A DNA stretch of 64,000 nt, taken from Planococcus circulans. Its GTDB lineage: Bacteria > Bacillota > Bacilli > Bacillales_A > Planococcaceae. The stretch lies in NCBI RefSeq assembly GCF_020023385.1, contig NZ_JAIQCL010000002.1, forward strand, positions 310,001 through 374,000. Direction: 5' to 3'. Below are positions 54,278-63,499 of this stretch, piece after piece (position 1 is the first letter of the stretch; each line of letters starts with the position of its first letter). The position numbers and the translations under genes are program-made. Below the pieces are notes generated by a model. The model was given only the letters and a program-made list of their open reading frames with translations, did no database searches and was not told where the DNA came from.

Positions 54278-55402
54278 ATGCAAGTGAGATCAGCGGTATT
54301 ACGGGAAATTGGGGCTTCAACTCCTTACGAGGAAAGCCAGCCTATACAAATTGAAACATTGGAATTGGATTCTCCGGAAAAAGGGGAAGTGCTGATCCAG
54401 ATAAAAGCGGCGAGCTTATGCCATTCTGATTTATCGGTGATGAACGGAAGCCGGCCGCGGCCGCTGCCGATGGCTTTGGGCCATGAAGCAGCAGGTGTAA
54501 TCGTTGAAGTGGGAGAAGGCGTAACCGACTTGGAGCCAGGGGATCACATCGCTTGTGTATTCGTTCCAAGTTGTGGCCAATGCGGCCCGTGCCGGGAAGG
54601 GCGTCCTGCCTTATGCGAACCTGGAGCAGCTTCCAATACGGCGGGCACCTTGCTCGGTGGAGGAAATCGTCTCAGCACGGAAACGGAAACCGTCCATCAC
54701 CATGTTGGTGTATCGGCTTTTTCGGAATATGCGGTCGTCTCAAGAAATTCAGTCGTCAAAGTAAGTAAAGATATTCCATTTGAAAAAGCGGCACTGTTCG
54801 GCTGCGCAGTCATCACGGGAGTCGGTGCAGTGGTTAATACAGCTGGGATCAAACTCGGCAGCACCGTGGCCGTCGTGGGCCTCGGTGGAGTAGGACTCAG
54901 CGCTTTGCTTGGGGCAATTGCGGCAGGCGCCAGTCGAATTGTTGCAGTGGACATCAATGAAACCAAATTGAAACAGGCGAAGGAACTAGGGGCAACCGAT
55001 GTGTTTAATTCCAAAGATCCGGATGTCGTTGAACAAGTACGGAAAGCGACAGGAGGTGGCTTGGATTATGCTTTTGAAACCGCGGGCGTCGTACCGGCGA
55101 TGGAGGTCGCCTACGCCGTCACCAAGCGTGGCGGAACTACAGTCACAACAGGGCTGCCGCATCCGGAACATCAGTTTTCGTTTCCTTATTTATCGCTGAC
55201 AGCCGAAGAACGGACCATTAAGGGATCTTATCTGGGCAGTTGCGTACCAAGCCGTGACATACCGCGTTACATGAATCTGTTCCAGGAAGACCGCTTGCCT
55301 GTCGATAAATTGATTACGGATTTCATCACATTGGATGAGGTCAATAAAGGGTTTGATATTTTGGCCAAAGGTGAATCATCACGGATCATCATCAAATTTT
55401 AA
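54278..55402 (+). CDS. Zinc-dependent alcohol dehydrogenase
   Basis: 374-residue MDR-family enzyme. Catalytic zinc: Cys in ASLCHSD and His/Glu in LGHEAAGVI; structural zinc: four Cys in CGQCGPCREGRPALC. Rossmann fold VAVVGLGGVGLSALLGAIAAG near 198. Length and FPYLSLTAEERTIKGSYLG resemble class III or glycerol/propanediol ADH types. AGGAGAGGG about 8 nt before ATG 54278; co-transcribed with the aldehyde dehydrogenase (34-nt gap). Confidence 0.92.
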   Translation: MQVRSAVLREIGASTPYEESQPIQIETLELDSPEKGEVLIQIKAASLCHSDLSVMNGSRPRPLPMALGHEAAGVIVEVGEGVTDLEPGDHIACVFVPSCGQCGPCREGRPALCEPGAASNTAGTLLGGGNRLSTETETVHHHVGVSAFSEYAVVSRNSVVKVSKDIPFEKAALFGCAVITGVGAVVNTAGIKLGSTVAVVGLGGVGLSALLGAIAAGASRIVAVDINETKLKQAKELGATDVFNSKDPDVVEQVRKATGGGLDYAFETAGVVPAMEVAYAVTKRGGTTVTTGLPHPEHQFSFPYLSLTAEERTIKGSYLGSCVPSRDIPRYMNLFQEDRLPVDKLITDFITLDEVNKGFDILAKGESSRIIIKF

Positions 55403-55543
55403 CTGTAAAAACTAAATGGGTATAGAGGACTTAAATTGATCAGTCTCTGTATTGACCTAAAAAAAAAGGAAGGAGGAAAACTGCCTACGTTTATCAGGCA
55501 GCAGAGCTGATTGCTTCAAATATTACGATAAGGAGGATTTAGC

Positions 55544-56044
55544 ATGTCTGCAAACAAGGTCTCTTCAAAAGTCGAGGGATTGGAACTGATCTTGGAAAGG
55601 TCTTTTGAAGCACCAAGAGAGCGGGTATTTTCAATGTTTACGGAAGCGGATCATATTGCGCGCTGGTGGGGTCCGACTGGTTGGGACACGACGGTCTACA
55701 AAATGGAGGTGGAGCCTGGAGGCGTCTGGCATTACTGCATGCGCTCGCCGGAAGGACAGGAAGCCTGGGGAAAAGCCGTTTATCGTGAAATTGAGCCGCC
55801 AAACCGACTCGTTTACGTGGATACATTTTCCGATGAACAGGAAAATGAAGTCGAAGGGCTGCCGACCATGCTGATTACAACGGATTTTTTTGCGGAAGGC
55901 ACTGGATGTAAAGTTGTTTCTGCTACGAAGTTCGATTCAGAAAAAGAGCTTGAGAGTGTAATCGAAATGGGTGCTGTTGATGGGATGACCCAAACCTACG
56001 ACCGTCTGGAGGAATATTTGAAGGAACTGCAGCAGGAAAAATAA
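55544..56044 (+). CDS. SRPBCC/AHSA1 domain protein
   Basis: 166-residue Aha1/START-like protein. LILERSFEAPRERVFSMFTEADHIARWWGP is the classic AHSA1 start, cut here to FEAPRERVFSMFTEADH; CWHYCMRSP-like VWHYCMRSPEGQ lies mid-domain. A single ligand-binding domain, function unknown. AAGGAGG lies about 8 nt before ATG 55544. The VOC gene follows 25 nt later and is probably co-transcribed. Confidence 0.87.
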   Translation: MSANKVSSKVEGLELILERSFEAPRERVFSMFTEADHIARWWGPTGWDTTVYKMEVEPGGVWHYCMRSPEGQEAWGKAVYREIEPPNRLVYVDTFSDEQENEVEGLPTMLITTDFFAEGTGCKVVSATKFDSEKELESVIEMGAVDGMTQTYDRLEEYLKELQQEK

Positions 56045-56069
56045 ATGGGGTTTTCAGAAAGAAGGGGCA

Positions 56070-56507
56070 ATGATGATCACGAAATTGTTTCCTTATTTGA
56101 ATTTTGATGGGGATGGCCAGGAAGCGGCACATTTTTATACAGAGGTACTAGGTGGAGAATTAGTTGGCGTTATGACTTACGGTGAAGCGCAGGATGCGGA
56201 AGACATGCCTGAACAAGTAAAGGATATGGTGATGAACGCACAAATCAATTTGAAAAACGGTGACACGTTAATGATTTCTGACGTTCCTCCGGGAATGGGA
56301 ATGCCGAATTTTCAAAGAGGCAATAATGTGTCTGTAACTCTATTGTTCGATGAGATCGAAGAAGCACGAAGCGTTTTCAACAAGCTATTGGAAGGTGGAA
56401 AAGTCGGCATGGAGTTGCAGGAAACTTTCTGGAGCCCTTTGTATGGCAGTGTGACTGATCGCTTTGGAATCGAATGGCAGGTTTCAGTTGAAGGTGAGAT
56501 GCAATAG
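56070..56507 (+). CDS. VOC-fold protein, PhnB/glyoxalase type
   Basis: 145-residue vicinal-oxygen-chelate domain of the PhnB (3-demethylubiquinone-like) type. FPYLNFDGDGQEAAHFYTEV at the start and LYGSVTDRFGIEWQV at the end are family-typical. Substrate unknown; SRPBCC-VOC pairs of this kind are common in Bacillales. ATG 56070 (or the next ATG, 56073) has GAAGGGG upstream. Confidence 0.85.
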   Translation: MMITKLFPYLNFDGDGQEAAHFYTEVLGGELVGVMTYGEAQDAEDMPEQVKDMVMNAQINLKNGDTLMISDVPPGMGMPNFQRGNNVSVTLLFDEIEEARSVFNKLLEGGKVGMELQETFWSPLYGSVTDRFGIEWQVSVEGEMQ

Positions 56508-56518
56508 GCGATGTAGAG

Positions 56519-56557
56519 AAAAACCGTGACCCGAGATGAGGATTGCGGTTTTTTTGC
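56519..56557 (+). terminator. Probable intrinsic terminator
   Basis: AAAACCG/CGGTTTT stem with a 19-nt loop, then TTTTTTG after the VOC gene; a weak stem. Confidence 0.55.
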
Positions 56558-56645
56558 GGTTACTTCTATTCCGATGGAGGGTATGGAAGAAGTAGGCAGT
56601 AGGCCACTCAACCCGACTCGTTGAAGTTTATAAAGGAGGAGAATT

Positions 56646-57506
56646 ATGAATATTGACGATTACTTAGTCAAAAAAGATGAAAAGATAAAACTCTCCCATT
56701 ATCCTGCGAACGTTAATGGTAAATACAATGAACAAGAACTCAAAGAAAAACTGATTCCGGAAAGTGTCAAAAAGCTGAAAGAACTTCATATGAAATTGCA
56801 TGCCCAAGAAGAGAAAGGAATCATCGTCGTATTACAGGCGATGGACGCAGCTGGAAAAGATGAAGCGATTACATATATCTTTTCGAATTTAACGGCACAG
56901 GGACTCAAAGTGACTTCATTTAAAAAACCATCTGAAACAGAGCTGGCCCATGACTATTTATGGCGATTTCAGGAAGGCATGCCTGCCAGAGGCCAAATTG
57001 GAATTTTGAATCGGTCCTATTATGAGGAAGTGATTGCTCCGAGAGTCCACGATCTACTTGGGGGTACACCGCTTCCGGATGAATTGATCGATGAAGATAT
57101 CTGGAACGTCCGTTATCGGCAAATTAATGATTATGAACGGTATATGGTGGAAAATGGATTTCCTGTGGTGAAATTCTTTTTCAATATGTCTTTTGATGAA
57201 CAGCGTTGCCGATTGCTTGAACGCATGAAAAACCCCGAAAAAAACTGGGAGTTTTCATTTAATGACGTCAAAGAAAGGCAGCATTGGAATGGGTACCAGG
57301 AAATCTTTGAAGACATATTGAACAACACATCGACAGAATATGCTCCTTGGTACGCACTGCCTGCAGACGATGAATGGTATTCGCGTTATATCGTTTCAGA
57401 GGTCATGGTCAAAGTGTTGCAGCAGCTGAATCCGCAATATCCGGAGATTAAGGGAGAAGAAAAGGAAGAGCTGGAAAAAGCAATTCACCAATTAGAAAAG
57501 GAATGA
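56646..57506 (+). CDS. Polyphosphate kinase 2 family protein
   Basis: 286-residue PPK2 enzyme transferring phosphate between polyphosphate and nucleoside mono- or diphosphates. Walker A-type VVLQAMDAAGKDEAITYIF near residue 60, the lid/Walker B segment GILNRSYYEEV near 118 (Asn/Arg), and VKFFFNMSFDEQ are typical. The short N-terminus and DAAGKD motif place it with the single-domain PPK2 class (nucleotide specificity not readable). GGAGGAG lies about 4 nt before ATG 56646. Confidence 0.92.
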   Translation: MNIDDYLVKKDEKIKLSHYPANVNGKYNEQELKEKLIPESVKKLKELHMKLHAQEEKGIIVVLQAMDAAGKDEAITYIFSNLTAQGLKVTSFKKPSETELAHDYLWRFQEGMPARGQIGILNRSYYEEVIAPRVHDLLGGTPLPDELIDEDIWNVRYRQINDYERYMVENGFPVVKFFFNMSFDEQRCRLLERMKNPEKNWEFSFNDVKERQHWNGYQEIFEDILNNTSTEYAPWYALPADDEWYSRYIVSEVMVKVLQQLNPQYPEIKGEEKEELEKAIHQLEKE

Positions 57507-57509
57507 AAA

Positions 57510-57547
57510 TAGAGGGATTCGGAATGTGGATATTCCGTATCTCTTTT
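57510..57547 (+). terminator. Probable intrinsic terminator
   Basis: AGAG-GGATTCGGAAT/ATTCCG-CTCT hairpin followed by TTTTCTATTT after the PPK2 gene. Confidence 0.6.
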
Positions 57548-57793
57548 CTATTTGTGAACAGCGTGTAAAAAAAAGAAGAAACACTTGCTTTTCCTGCCCC
57601 TAAGCTACTATAATATGAAACATTGGTTAACTATAAAAAAGAACAATTTATTCACTTTCCCGTAGTTTTTATTGAAAAGTAAAAGATTACATTATGATAA
57701 TTGCTCTTCAGGTGACGTGCAGCCGCACGGCCTTTTTTTGTGGTTTGAACAAAATAGAGCAACTAAGGTTTGCCTTAAGAATGGAGTTTGGTT

Positions 57794-58636
57794 ATGAATA
57801 AATGGACGAGATTATTGATTATTTTTGTTGCCTCGATTGTCCTTGGCGTTGCATTTAATATGTTTTTATTGCCCCATGAAGTATTGGCGGGCGGCGTTAC
57901 CGGTATTGCGATGATGCTGGGATTGGTGACCCCTTTGAATGCGGGGATCTGGATGATTGTCCTGAACATTCCTATCCTCGTCGTCGGTTGGATGAAGCTG
58001 GGTAAGACCTTCATTGTCAATAGCCTGTTTTCAGTTGTTGTGACATCCGTTTCGATGTTATACATTCCTGTCGTTAAACTGACAGAAGATGCGTTGCTTT
58101 CTTCGGTGTTCGGCGGAGTGATTTCCGGAGTGGCCATGGGAATCATCATCCGTTTCTACAGTTCAACCGGTGGCTTTGATGTTATTGGCCTCTTGATGTC
58201 GATGAAGCGGGATATTCCGCTTGGAGCCCTTGTTTTTGTACTTAACAGTGCGGTGGTCTTCGTAGCTGGATTTGTATTCTCTTGGGAGCTGGCGATGTAT
58301 ACGATGGCATCCATCTATATTACCGGTCTGGTGATTGACCGGGTCCATACGCGCCACATTAAGCTGAGCTTGATGGTGGTAACGAACCAAGGCGATGCAG
58401 TCAAAAATGAATTACTTGATAAACTATACCGGGGCATCACTGTCGTGGACGGCGAAGGTGCATACTCTGCAGCAAAAGTGAAAGTCCTGTATAGCGTGAT
58501 CAGCCGCCACGAGCTGGCATTTGTGCGGCCATTGATCAAAAACATCGACCCCAATGCGTTCGTCAGCATCAGCGAAACAATGGAAGTCATGGGGAATTTC
58601 AGAAAAGACGATAACTTCATGAAGAATCCAGTTTAA
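57794..58636 (+). CDS. YitT family membrane protein (DUF161/DUF2179)
   Basis: 280-residue protein: five to six membrane helices (about residues 5-190) containing AGGVTGIAMMLGL and YSSTGGFDVIGLL repeats, then a cytosolic DUF2179 domain (about 215-275) with ITVVDGEGAYS and FVSISETMEVMG. Function in Firmicutes unsettled. ATG 57794 with GGAG 7 nt upstream; a short TTG extension is possible. Confidence 0.9.
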   Translation: MNKWTRLLIIFVASIVLGVAFNMFLLPHEVLAGGVTGIAMMLGLVTPLNAGIWMIVLNIPILVVGWMKLGKTFIVNSLFSVVVTSVSMLYIPVVKLTEDALLSSVFGGVISGVAMGIIIRFYSSTGGFDVIGLLMSMKRDIPLGALVFVLNSAVVFVAGFVFSWELAMYTMASIYITGLVIDRVHTRHIKLSLMVVTNQGDAVKNELLDKLYRGITVVDGEGAYSAAKVKVLYSVISRHELAFVRPLIKNIDPNAFVSISETMEVMGNFRKDDNFMKNPV

Positions 58637-58674
58637 TAAAAAACCTCTCCAGTTTGTGGAGAGGTTTTTTGCTG
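58634..58674. terminator. Bidirectional intrinsic terminator
   Basis: AAAAAACCTCTCCA/TGGAGAGGTTTTTT stem between the convergent YitT (+) and RsbR-like (-) genes. Confidence 0.95.
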
Positions 58675-58675
58675 C

Positions 58676-59500
58676 TTAAACAACTAAGTATTCTTTTAAG
58701 GCTTGTTGCAGCGTGCCGAATGTCTTTGTTTTTTCATCAAACTTCAAATGTGAATGGATCATTTTGCGGACAACTTCTGCGCGCAGGCCAGTAATGACTG
58801 TACTGCAGCCCATCAAGGCTGTGCCATCCATAATCTTCATCAAATGGTGGATGACCTCGGTTTCCATATGGGCGATTCCTGATAAGTCGATGATCAGCGT
58901 TTGAATATGCGCGTCACCGATTTCCGTCAGTACTTTTTCTTCAATAATGGATGTCCGCTTCGTATCGACGGCACCGATCAATGGCAAAATGCAGACGGAA
59001 CTATTGATGGGGATGATCGGAACTGAAAGATTTTCAACCAGTTGACGGTGTGCTTTAAGCAAAGAATCCTTATATGTAGAATAACTGAGGAAAAACGCAT
59101 TCAAAAACGAATCGACTCGTGTGTTTACTTCTTTCTCCATACGGAAAAAGTCCATGGCTTTCTCTGGTGGAACGGAATGATTGAATTGTTCGATGAAATT
59201 CCAGAATGTACGGCGAATAGCCTGCACCCATTCCAGTTTGAAGGAAAGTTCGATGGAATGGGTCGCCCAAGCGATTCCTTCCTGCTGGGCGAATAACTCC
59301 AACTCTCTTTCTTGGCCATCGATAATGAAAATAACCAATTTATGGGCATTTGTCACGAGGTCAATATTGCCGATCGATAAAATTTCATCAATTTTATCCT
59401 TAACGTTGACTGCTTCATTTAAGAGACTATCTTCAAACTCGATACTATGGGTATCAAAAAAAATTTGCAGTTCCAAAGAGTTTTGCAGGGACTGTGCCAT
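58676..59500 (-). CDS. RsbR-like STAS protein
   Basis: 274-residue cytosolic protein: a helical N-terminal sensory region (about 1-150), a linker, and a C-terminal STAS domain (about 160-270) with IQTLIIDLSGIAHMETEVIHHLMKIMDG cut here to LIIDLSGIAHMETEV, which carries the phospho-acceptor region of RsbR paralogues. In Bacillus these proteins form stressosomes that release RsbT and activate sigma-B. No RsbS/RsbT genes adjoin. Lies near the EAL protein on the same strand (gap about 90 nt). Confidence 0.85.
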   Translation of the reverse strand: MAQSLQNSLELQIFFDTHSIEFEDSLLNEAVNVKDKIDEILSIGNIDLVTNAHKLVIFIIDGQERELELFAQQEGIAWATHSIELSFKLEWVQAIRRTFWNFIEQFNHSVPPEKAMDFFRMEKEVNTRVDSFLNAFFLSYSTYKDSLLKAHRQLVENLSVPIIPINSSVCILPLIGAVDTKRTSIIEEKVLTEIGDAHIQTLIIDLSGIAHMETEVIHHLMKIMDGTALMGCSTVITGLRAEVVRKMIHSHLKFDEKTKTFGTLQQALKEYLVV

Positions 59501-59589
59501 TTCTTTTCTCCTTCTTTCTTCAAATGTATTAACCGGTTAAAGATTTTTATATAGTCTTGATTCCAGCAGAACAAAGCCCGATTTATCGA

Positions 59590-60807
59590 CTACTGAAACA
59601 GAAGGTAATCTCTTTCGGAAATAAACTCATGGCTGATATCAATGAACAAATAGCAGTCCTCTGATAAGGGATAGCTGAATGTACGAATCAGTTCACCTGT
59701 TTCGATATCCGAATAGATATCTGATAAAATCCCTTTATTCCATGTTTTCATGCGCATCGTATTTTCAAGGAAAAACGGACGGAATGCCCAATGTGAACCG
59801 ATTTGATCCGGTTCTATTTCCCATTGGCTGCCATGTTTTCTATAATTGGATGACACTTGTAGGCCGTCGCTGTTGCAAATATATAAGCGGAAACTTTCTT
59901 CAGTGAATGACTCAGCCACAGCTTCGATAAAATGGTCTGCTGTTTCTGGACCATGCCATTTTGAAATCAACTTCTTCACTTTCTCTTCCCGTCTGGCCGT
60001 AAAAGCGTAACGTCCTTCTACCATCGATTTTTCCCGTTGAACAAAAGCCTTGATCTTTTCTCCCACATCACTCGGAATGCAGCCATTCAGCGGCAGTTCG
60101 AAATCCGGCTCTGCCAAATAATATCCCTGGTAATAATGGCCGCCGTGTTTCCAAGCGAAATACAATTGGTAATTATCTTCGATATTTTCATAAGAAAGTT
60201 TGGCGCCAATACGGCGTGCAAGCCCAGACAAGGTTTGGATGACGTCCTGGAAGACGTCAGGATTGGCATTCCGGACGAAGCTGGTATCAATTTTTAGGAT
60301 ATGAGGCCTGAGTTGGCGGATTCGATCGATATTGGAGCTTTTTGCCCCCACATGATCGACGGCGATTTGGATGCCATAAGTCTTATAGTAAATCAGCAAA
60401 TGTTCCAGCACATCGAAATCCTGATCAAAATCATGTTCAGTAATTTCGAGCACAATCCGGTTCATGGAGAAGCCTTGTTCTGCGTATACCAGCAAAGTCT
60501 CCAGAAAATCTTCACCGCTGTTAATCAGCAATTGCCGGGCATTCCGGCTGATGAACAGCAGACCATCATTGCCGGAGTCGAGCATTTGGCTGATTGCCAG
60601 TTTTAGGAGGTGCTGGTCGACTTCAACTTTGTATTCATCCGGCACATCTTCATCATGAAAGAAATCCCCCAAACTGATCCAGGCGCCTTCAAACTGGAAG
60701 CGGCCTAAAACTTCGTAGCCGATGACGGTATGTTTGACGGCGCTGATAATTGGTTGAAAAGCGGGTTTAACGTTATGTAAGTTCTCAAGTATATCCAATG
60801 GATCCAT
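59590..60807 (-). CDS. YkuI-like EAL-domain c-di-GMP-binding protein
   Basis: 405 residues. An N-terminal EAL domain (about 10-245) is followed by the YkuI_C sensor domain (about 255-400). The signature reads EVL (GYEVLGRF) instead of EAL, and AVDHVGAKSSN has DH in place of the DD metal pair, as in Bacillus YkuI, which binds c-di-GMP but shows little phosphodiesterase activity. The C-terminal WAFRPFFLENTMRM and TFSYPLSEDCYLFIDIS blocks match YkuI. Probably a c-di-GMP effector rather than an enzyme. Confidence 0.9.
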   Translation of the reverse strand: MDPLDILENLHNVKPAFQPIISAVKHTVIGYEVLGRFQFEGAWISLGDFFHDEDVPDEYKVEVDQHLLKLAISQMLDSGNDGLLFISRNARQLLINSGEDFLETLLVYAEQGFSMNRIVLEITEHDFDQDFDVLEHLLIYYKTYGIQIAVDHVGAKSSNIDRIRQLRPHILKIDTSFVRNANPDVFQDVIQTLSGLARRIGAKLSYENIEDNYQLYFAWKHGGHYYQGYYLAEPDFELPLNGCIPSDVGEKIKAFVQREKSMVEGRYAFTARREEKVKKLISKWHGPETADHFIEAVAESFTEESFRLYICNSDGLQVSSNYRKHGSQWEIEPDQIGSHWAFRPFFLENTMRMKTWNKGILSDIYSDIETGELIRTFSYPLSEDCYLFIDISHEFISERDYLLFQ

Positions 60808-60850
60808 AATGTGTGCTCCTTTGCTGTAAATCTGTAGGGACAGAGACAGC

Positions 60851-61228
60851 TTACATAATCATGAAAAAGTAAATGATGACCATGATGATCATGATAGCCA
60901 ACATAGAAGAAATCAAGGTGATATGCATATTCGAAGGTGTGAAAGTTTCATTGATGATTTGCTGGCGTTTCTTTTTATAGTTTTGAGTTGCTGAAAAAAT
61001 AACAGTTAAACCGAATATACAGGCAAAGATACCAAGTGCAATAGTAAAGACATCAACTAATGGATTGCGTGTAACGCCCATAGTGAAATGCAGACTGGTC
61101 GCCAGAAAGCCAACGCCAACTATTGAAATGACGGTACGGATCCATGCCAGGTAGGTACGTTCGTTAGCAAGATGCTGCTGTGTGTAGATCAGCTGATTTT
61201 TTTCTTTTCGATAAGACTGACGCGACAT
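60851..61228 (-). CDS. DUF202 membrane protein (YidH-like)
   Basis: 125 residues with three membrane helices (about 30-50, 60-83, 100-122). QQHLANERTYLAWIRTVISI is the DUF202 signature. Function unknown. GGGAGGAGAG precedes ATG 61228. It lies upstream of the EAL gene on the same strand (gap about 43 nt) and may be co-transcribed with it. Confidence 0.87.
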   Translation of the reverse strand: MSRQSYRKEKNQLIYTQQHLANERTYLAWIRTVISIVGVGFLATSLHFTMGVTRNPLVDVFTIALGIFACIFGLTVIFSATQNYKKKRQQIINETFTPSNMHITLISSMLAIMIIMVIIYFFMIM

Positions 61229-61624
61229 AATTTAATCTCTCCTCCCAGCAGTAATCAGGTCTGGAATTTTCACAATCTGGAATCGAGAAAAGCCTATTGT
61301 ATTTCCAGTATAAATGAATCAGGAAAAAAAAGAAATTTCGAATAATTTTATAGGTCATTTGCTTCAAGTATAGAAAGAGAGAATATAGGAAGTTAAACTC
61401 AAGGGGATGCTGTAGTTCGCGTTATTGATCAAAATCAAAAATGCATGAAAAGCGAACAGATAAATAAGGGAATCGGAAATTAGCAACTTAATAGAAAACC
61501 TTTCGTGAAATCATCACTGATTTTACGAAAGGCCTTTTGGGGATCAAACACAACAAAGCCCTACTGAAGCGAGTGAATCGTATCCAAAACAGAAATGTAA
61601 AGTTTTCATTCGTGTAACGCAAAT
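61229..61624. other. Intergenic region between DUF202 and DUF4097 genes
   Basis: 396 nt without a convincing gene. It contains the terminator of the DUF4097 gene (61497-61536) and the DUF202 promoter area. Nothing else stands out. Confidence 0.5.
61497..61537 (-). terminator. Intrinsic terminator for the DUF4097 gene
   Basis: On the minus strand CCTTTCGT/ACGAAAGG with an inner AAATC/GATTT segment, followed by TTTTCTATT. It lies about 90 nt past the DUF4097 stop. Confidence 0.75.
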
Positions 61625-62470
61625 TTATTCCACAAGGATATCACCGTTTACGGCCTCTACTTTTAAGAGGGGAAACGTCCCGTCGAATGTGATTCTTTCA
61701 GAATCATCTCCAAAAATATCGATAGTTCCATTTGATGCTGTGGCTTCAATAGAACCCTGCATCGGCTTGTTGTCGGTTTGGATGGTAATGTCACCGTTGC
61801 TTGCCTTAAATTCGATGGGATAGATCAGGTCGCTAACCTGCAGATCGATACTGCCATTTGAGGAAGTGGCAAGTAAATCATTAAAAGCATAAACATTCTC
61901 CAAATGGATATTTCCATTCGCGGAGCTCAATTTCACCATTTGGGCATCACTTTCTTTCACACTGATATCGCCATTCCCTGTGTCAGCAATGAAGTATTTA
62001 GCAGAGACAGTGTGTATTTCGATTTTCCCGTTTCCAGTATAAACGGAGACTTCGTAAGGCTCGATTTCTGAGATTCTGAGATTTCCATTGCCACTTTGAA
62101 TATCCAGGGTCCTGGAATTCACCAGTGGTACATGGACAGTCAATACGGAAGTATCCAGCAATCCTGAATTTAGGAAACTGGAAGTTTCGCTGACCTTTAC
62201 TGTGAGTTCTGTGCCTTCGAGGCTAGTCGATAAATTGAAATCATCACTGCTTGCGGATAATTCAATAGCGGTGCTTTCGTTTTCAGAAGAGAGTACCGTC
62301 ACATCCGCATTTTCTGCAGAAATGAAGATGTCCCGGATTTCTTCTTCAAAAAGCATAGTTTCTGAACGCTTGTTCCCTGCGGTAAAGGCGTTGACGAATA
62401 AGGCGATTAATCCAACGGCTAAGAGTAAAAAGAAAACAATCAACAAGATGATTCTTCCAGGTTTCCTCAT
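61625..62470 (-). CDS. DUF4097 beta-strand repeat protein
   Basis: 281-residue membrane-anchored protein: one N-terminal helix (about 6-28), then an extracytoplasmic beta-helix-like repeat domain whose strands contain recurring NGDISV, NGNLRI, NGKIEI, NGSIDL and NGTIDI turns. These repeats define DUF4097 (related to YvlB and adhesin-like proteins). Function unknown; family members are often tied to cell-envelope stress. GGGAGAG lies about 5-6 nt before ATG 62470. Confidence 0.87.
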   Translation of the reverse strand: MRKPGRIILLIVFFLLLAVGLIALFVNAFTAGNKRSETMLFEEEIRDIFISAENADVTVLSSENESTAIELSASSDDFNLSTSLEGTELTVKVSETSSFLNSGLLDTSVLTVHVPLVNSRTLDIQSGNGNLRISEIEPYEVSVYTGNGKIEIHTVSAKYFIADTGNGDISVKESDAQMVKLSSANGNIHLENVYAFNDLLATSSNGSIDLQVSDLIYPIEFKASNGDITIQTDNKPMQGSIEATASNGTIDIFGDDSERITFDGTFPLLKVEAVNGDILVE

Positions 62471-62517
62471 AAGCGGTCTCTCCCTTATTATAATTCGACA
62501 GGCGGGAACTGGGGTGA

Positions 62518-62736
62518 TTATGATTTAAAACGCATGCCTTGCGCAGCAAGTGTCTCACGCAGAATGCCCAATGCTTTTGGCCCGAAGCCATGCAAGTTGA
62601 GCAACTCCTGTTCAGTGACTGAAGTCAAATCCTGAAGTCGATGATAGCCGGCTGCCAGCAACGCTCGTTGTGCCGGCTTTCCGATGCTTCTTGGAAACCC
62701 ATGCTCCATTTCGGTGTTGTCCGTCATTGAATTCAC
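62518..62736 (-). CDS. Helix-hairpin-helix / RNAP-alpha CTD-like small protein
   Basis: 72 residues. GFPRSIGKPAQRALLAAGYHRLQDLTSVTEQELLNLHGFGPKALGILRETL contains two helix-hairpin-helix elements (IGKPAQRALLAAG and LHGFGPKALGIL), similar to the RNA polymerase alpha C-terminal domain. Probably binds DNA; the role is unknown. AGGGGGTGA precedes the ATG. Lies 47 nt upstream of the DUF4097 gene on the same strand. Confidence 0.75.
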   Translation of the reverse strand: MNSMTDNTEMEHGFPRSIGKPAQRALLAAGYHRLQDLTSVTEQELLNLHGFGPKALGILRETLAAQGMRFKS

Positions 62737-62900
62737 CCCCTGTCTATAACGTTACGATATCTTTAGATACCTGTAGTTTATCAGCATCGGAGCAGAAAGG
62801 GTATGTTTGAAAAACGAAATAACGGAGAAATAGTAAATGAAAATAACTTTAGCGGCAAGCTGCTTTTGGCTTCGGGATGAACTAAAAGGAGGCGGTTGCA

Positions 62901-63452
62901 ATGGCGCAGCAAATTTTATTCATTCACAGTGCTGGCCCTCAAGGAGAACAACAGGGAAGCGCGGGGTTGGTGCAGTATTTGCAAGATGAATTGGGATCAG
63001 CTTATGAGGTGCATGCTCCAAAAATGCCGAACCCGGAAGATCCACAGTACGCGCCGTGGAAGGACGTATTAAAAAAAGAGATTGCAGCTTTGGATGATGG
63101 AGCGGTATTGGTGGGACATTCCATAGGGGGCTCGGCTCTATTGAAGTTTTTATCGGAAGAGGAGCTTGGAAAGTCATTTGCCAAAGTCATTACGATTGCA
63201 GCACCTTTTTGGGGAATCGATGCGGATTGGCAACTGGAGGACTTTACGCTGGCAGAGGATTTTGTGTCCCGAAATTCACTTTTACCTGATGTTGTTCTTT
63301 TCCACAGCACCGATGACGAAATTGTACCTTTCAAACATCTTGAAAAGTATAAAGAAAATTTGCCGAGTGCAACAGTAAAGGAACTGTCAGGAAGCGATCA
63401 CGTATTTCAGAATGGATTGAAAGAATTAAAGGAAGAGATTCTGAAGGACTAA
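62901..63452 (+). CDS. Small serine hydrolase, RBBP9/YdeN type
   Basis: 183-residue alpha/beta hydrolase. QQILFIHSAGPQGE at the start, nucleophile Ser in VLVGHSIGGSALL near 76, Asp in FHSTDDEIVPF and His in SGSDHVFQ complete the triad. YdeN-family length; substrate unknown. AAAGGAGG lies about 8 nt before ATG 62901. Ends at a terminator. Confidence 0.88.
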   Translation: MAQQILFIHSAGPQGEQQGSAGLVQYLQDELGSAYEVHAPKMPNPEDPQYAPWKDVLKKEIAALDDGAVLVGHSIGGSALLKFLSEEELGKSFAKVITIAAPFWGIDADWQLEDFTLAEDFVSRNSLLPDVVLFHSTDDEIVPFKHLEKYKENLPSATVKELSGSDHVFQNGLKELKEEILKD

Positions 63453-63454
63453 GA

Positions 63455-63491
63455 AGACACACGCGCTATTATTGTTCGATAGCGCGTGTAT
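63455..63491 (+). terminator. Intrinsic-type hairpin after the serine hydrolase gene
   Basis: ACACGCGCTAT/ATAGCGCGTGT stem; the T tract is weak (ATTGTGATCT). Confidence 0.6.
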
Positions 63492-63499
63492 TGTGATCT

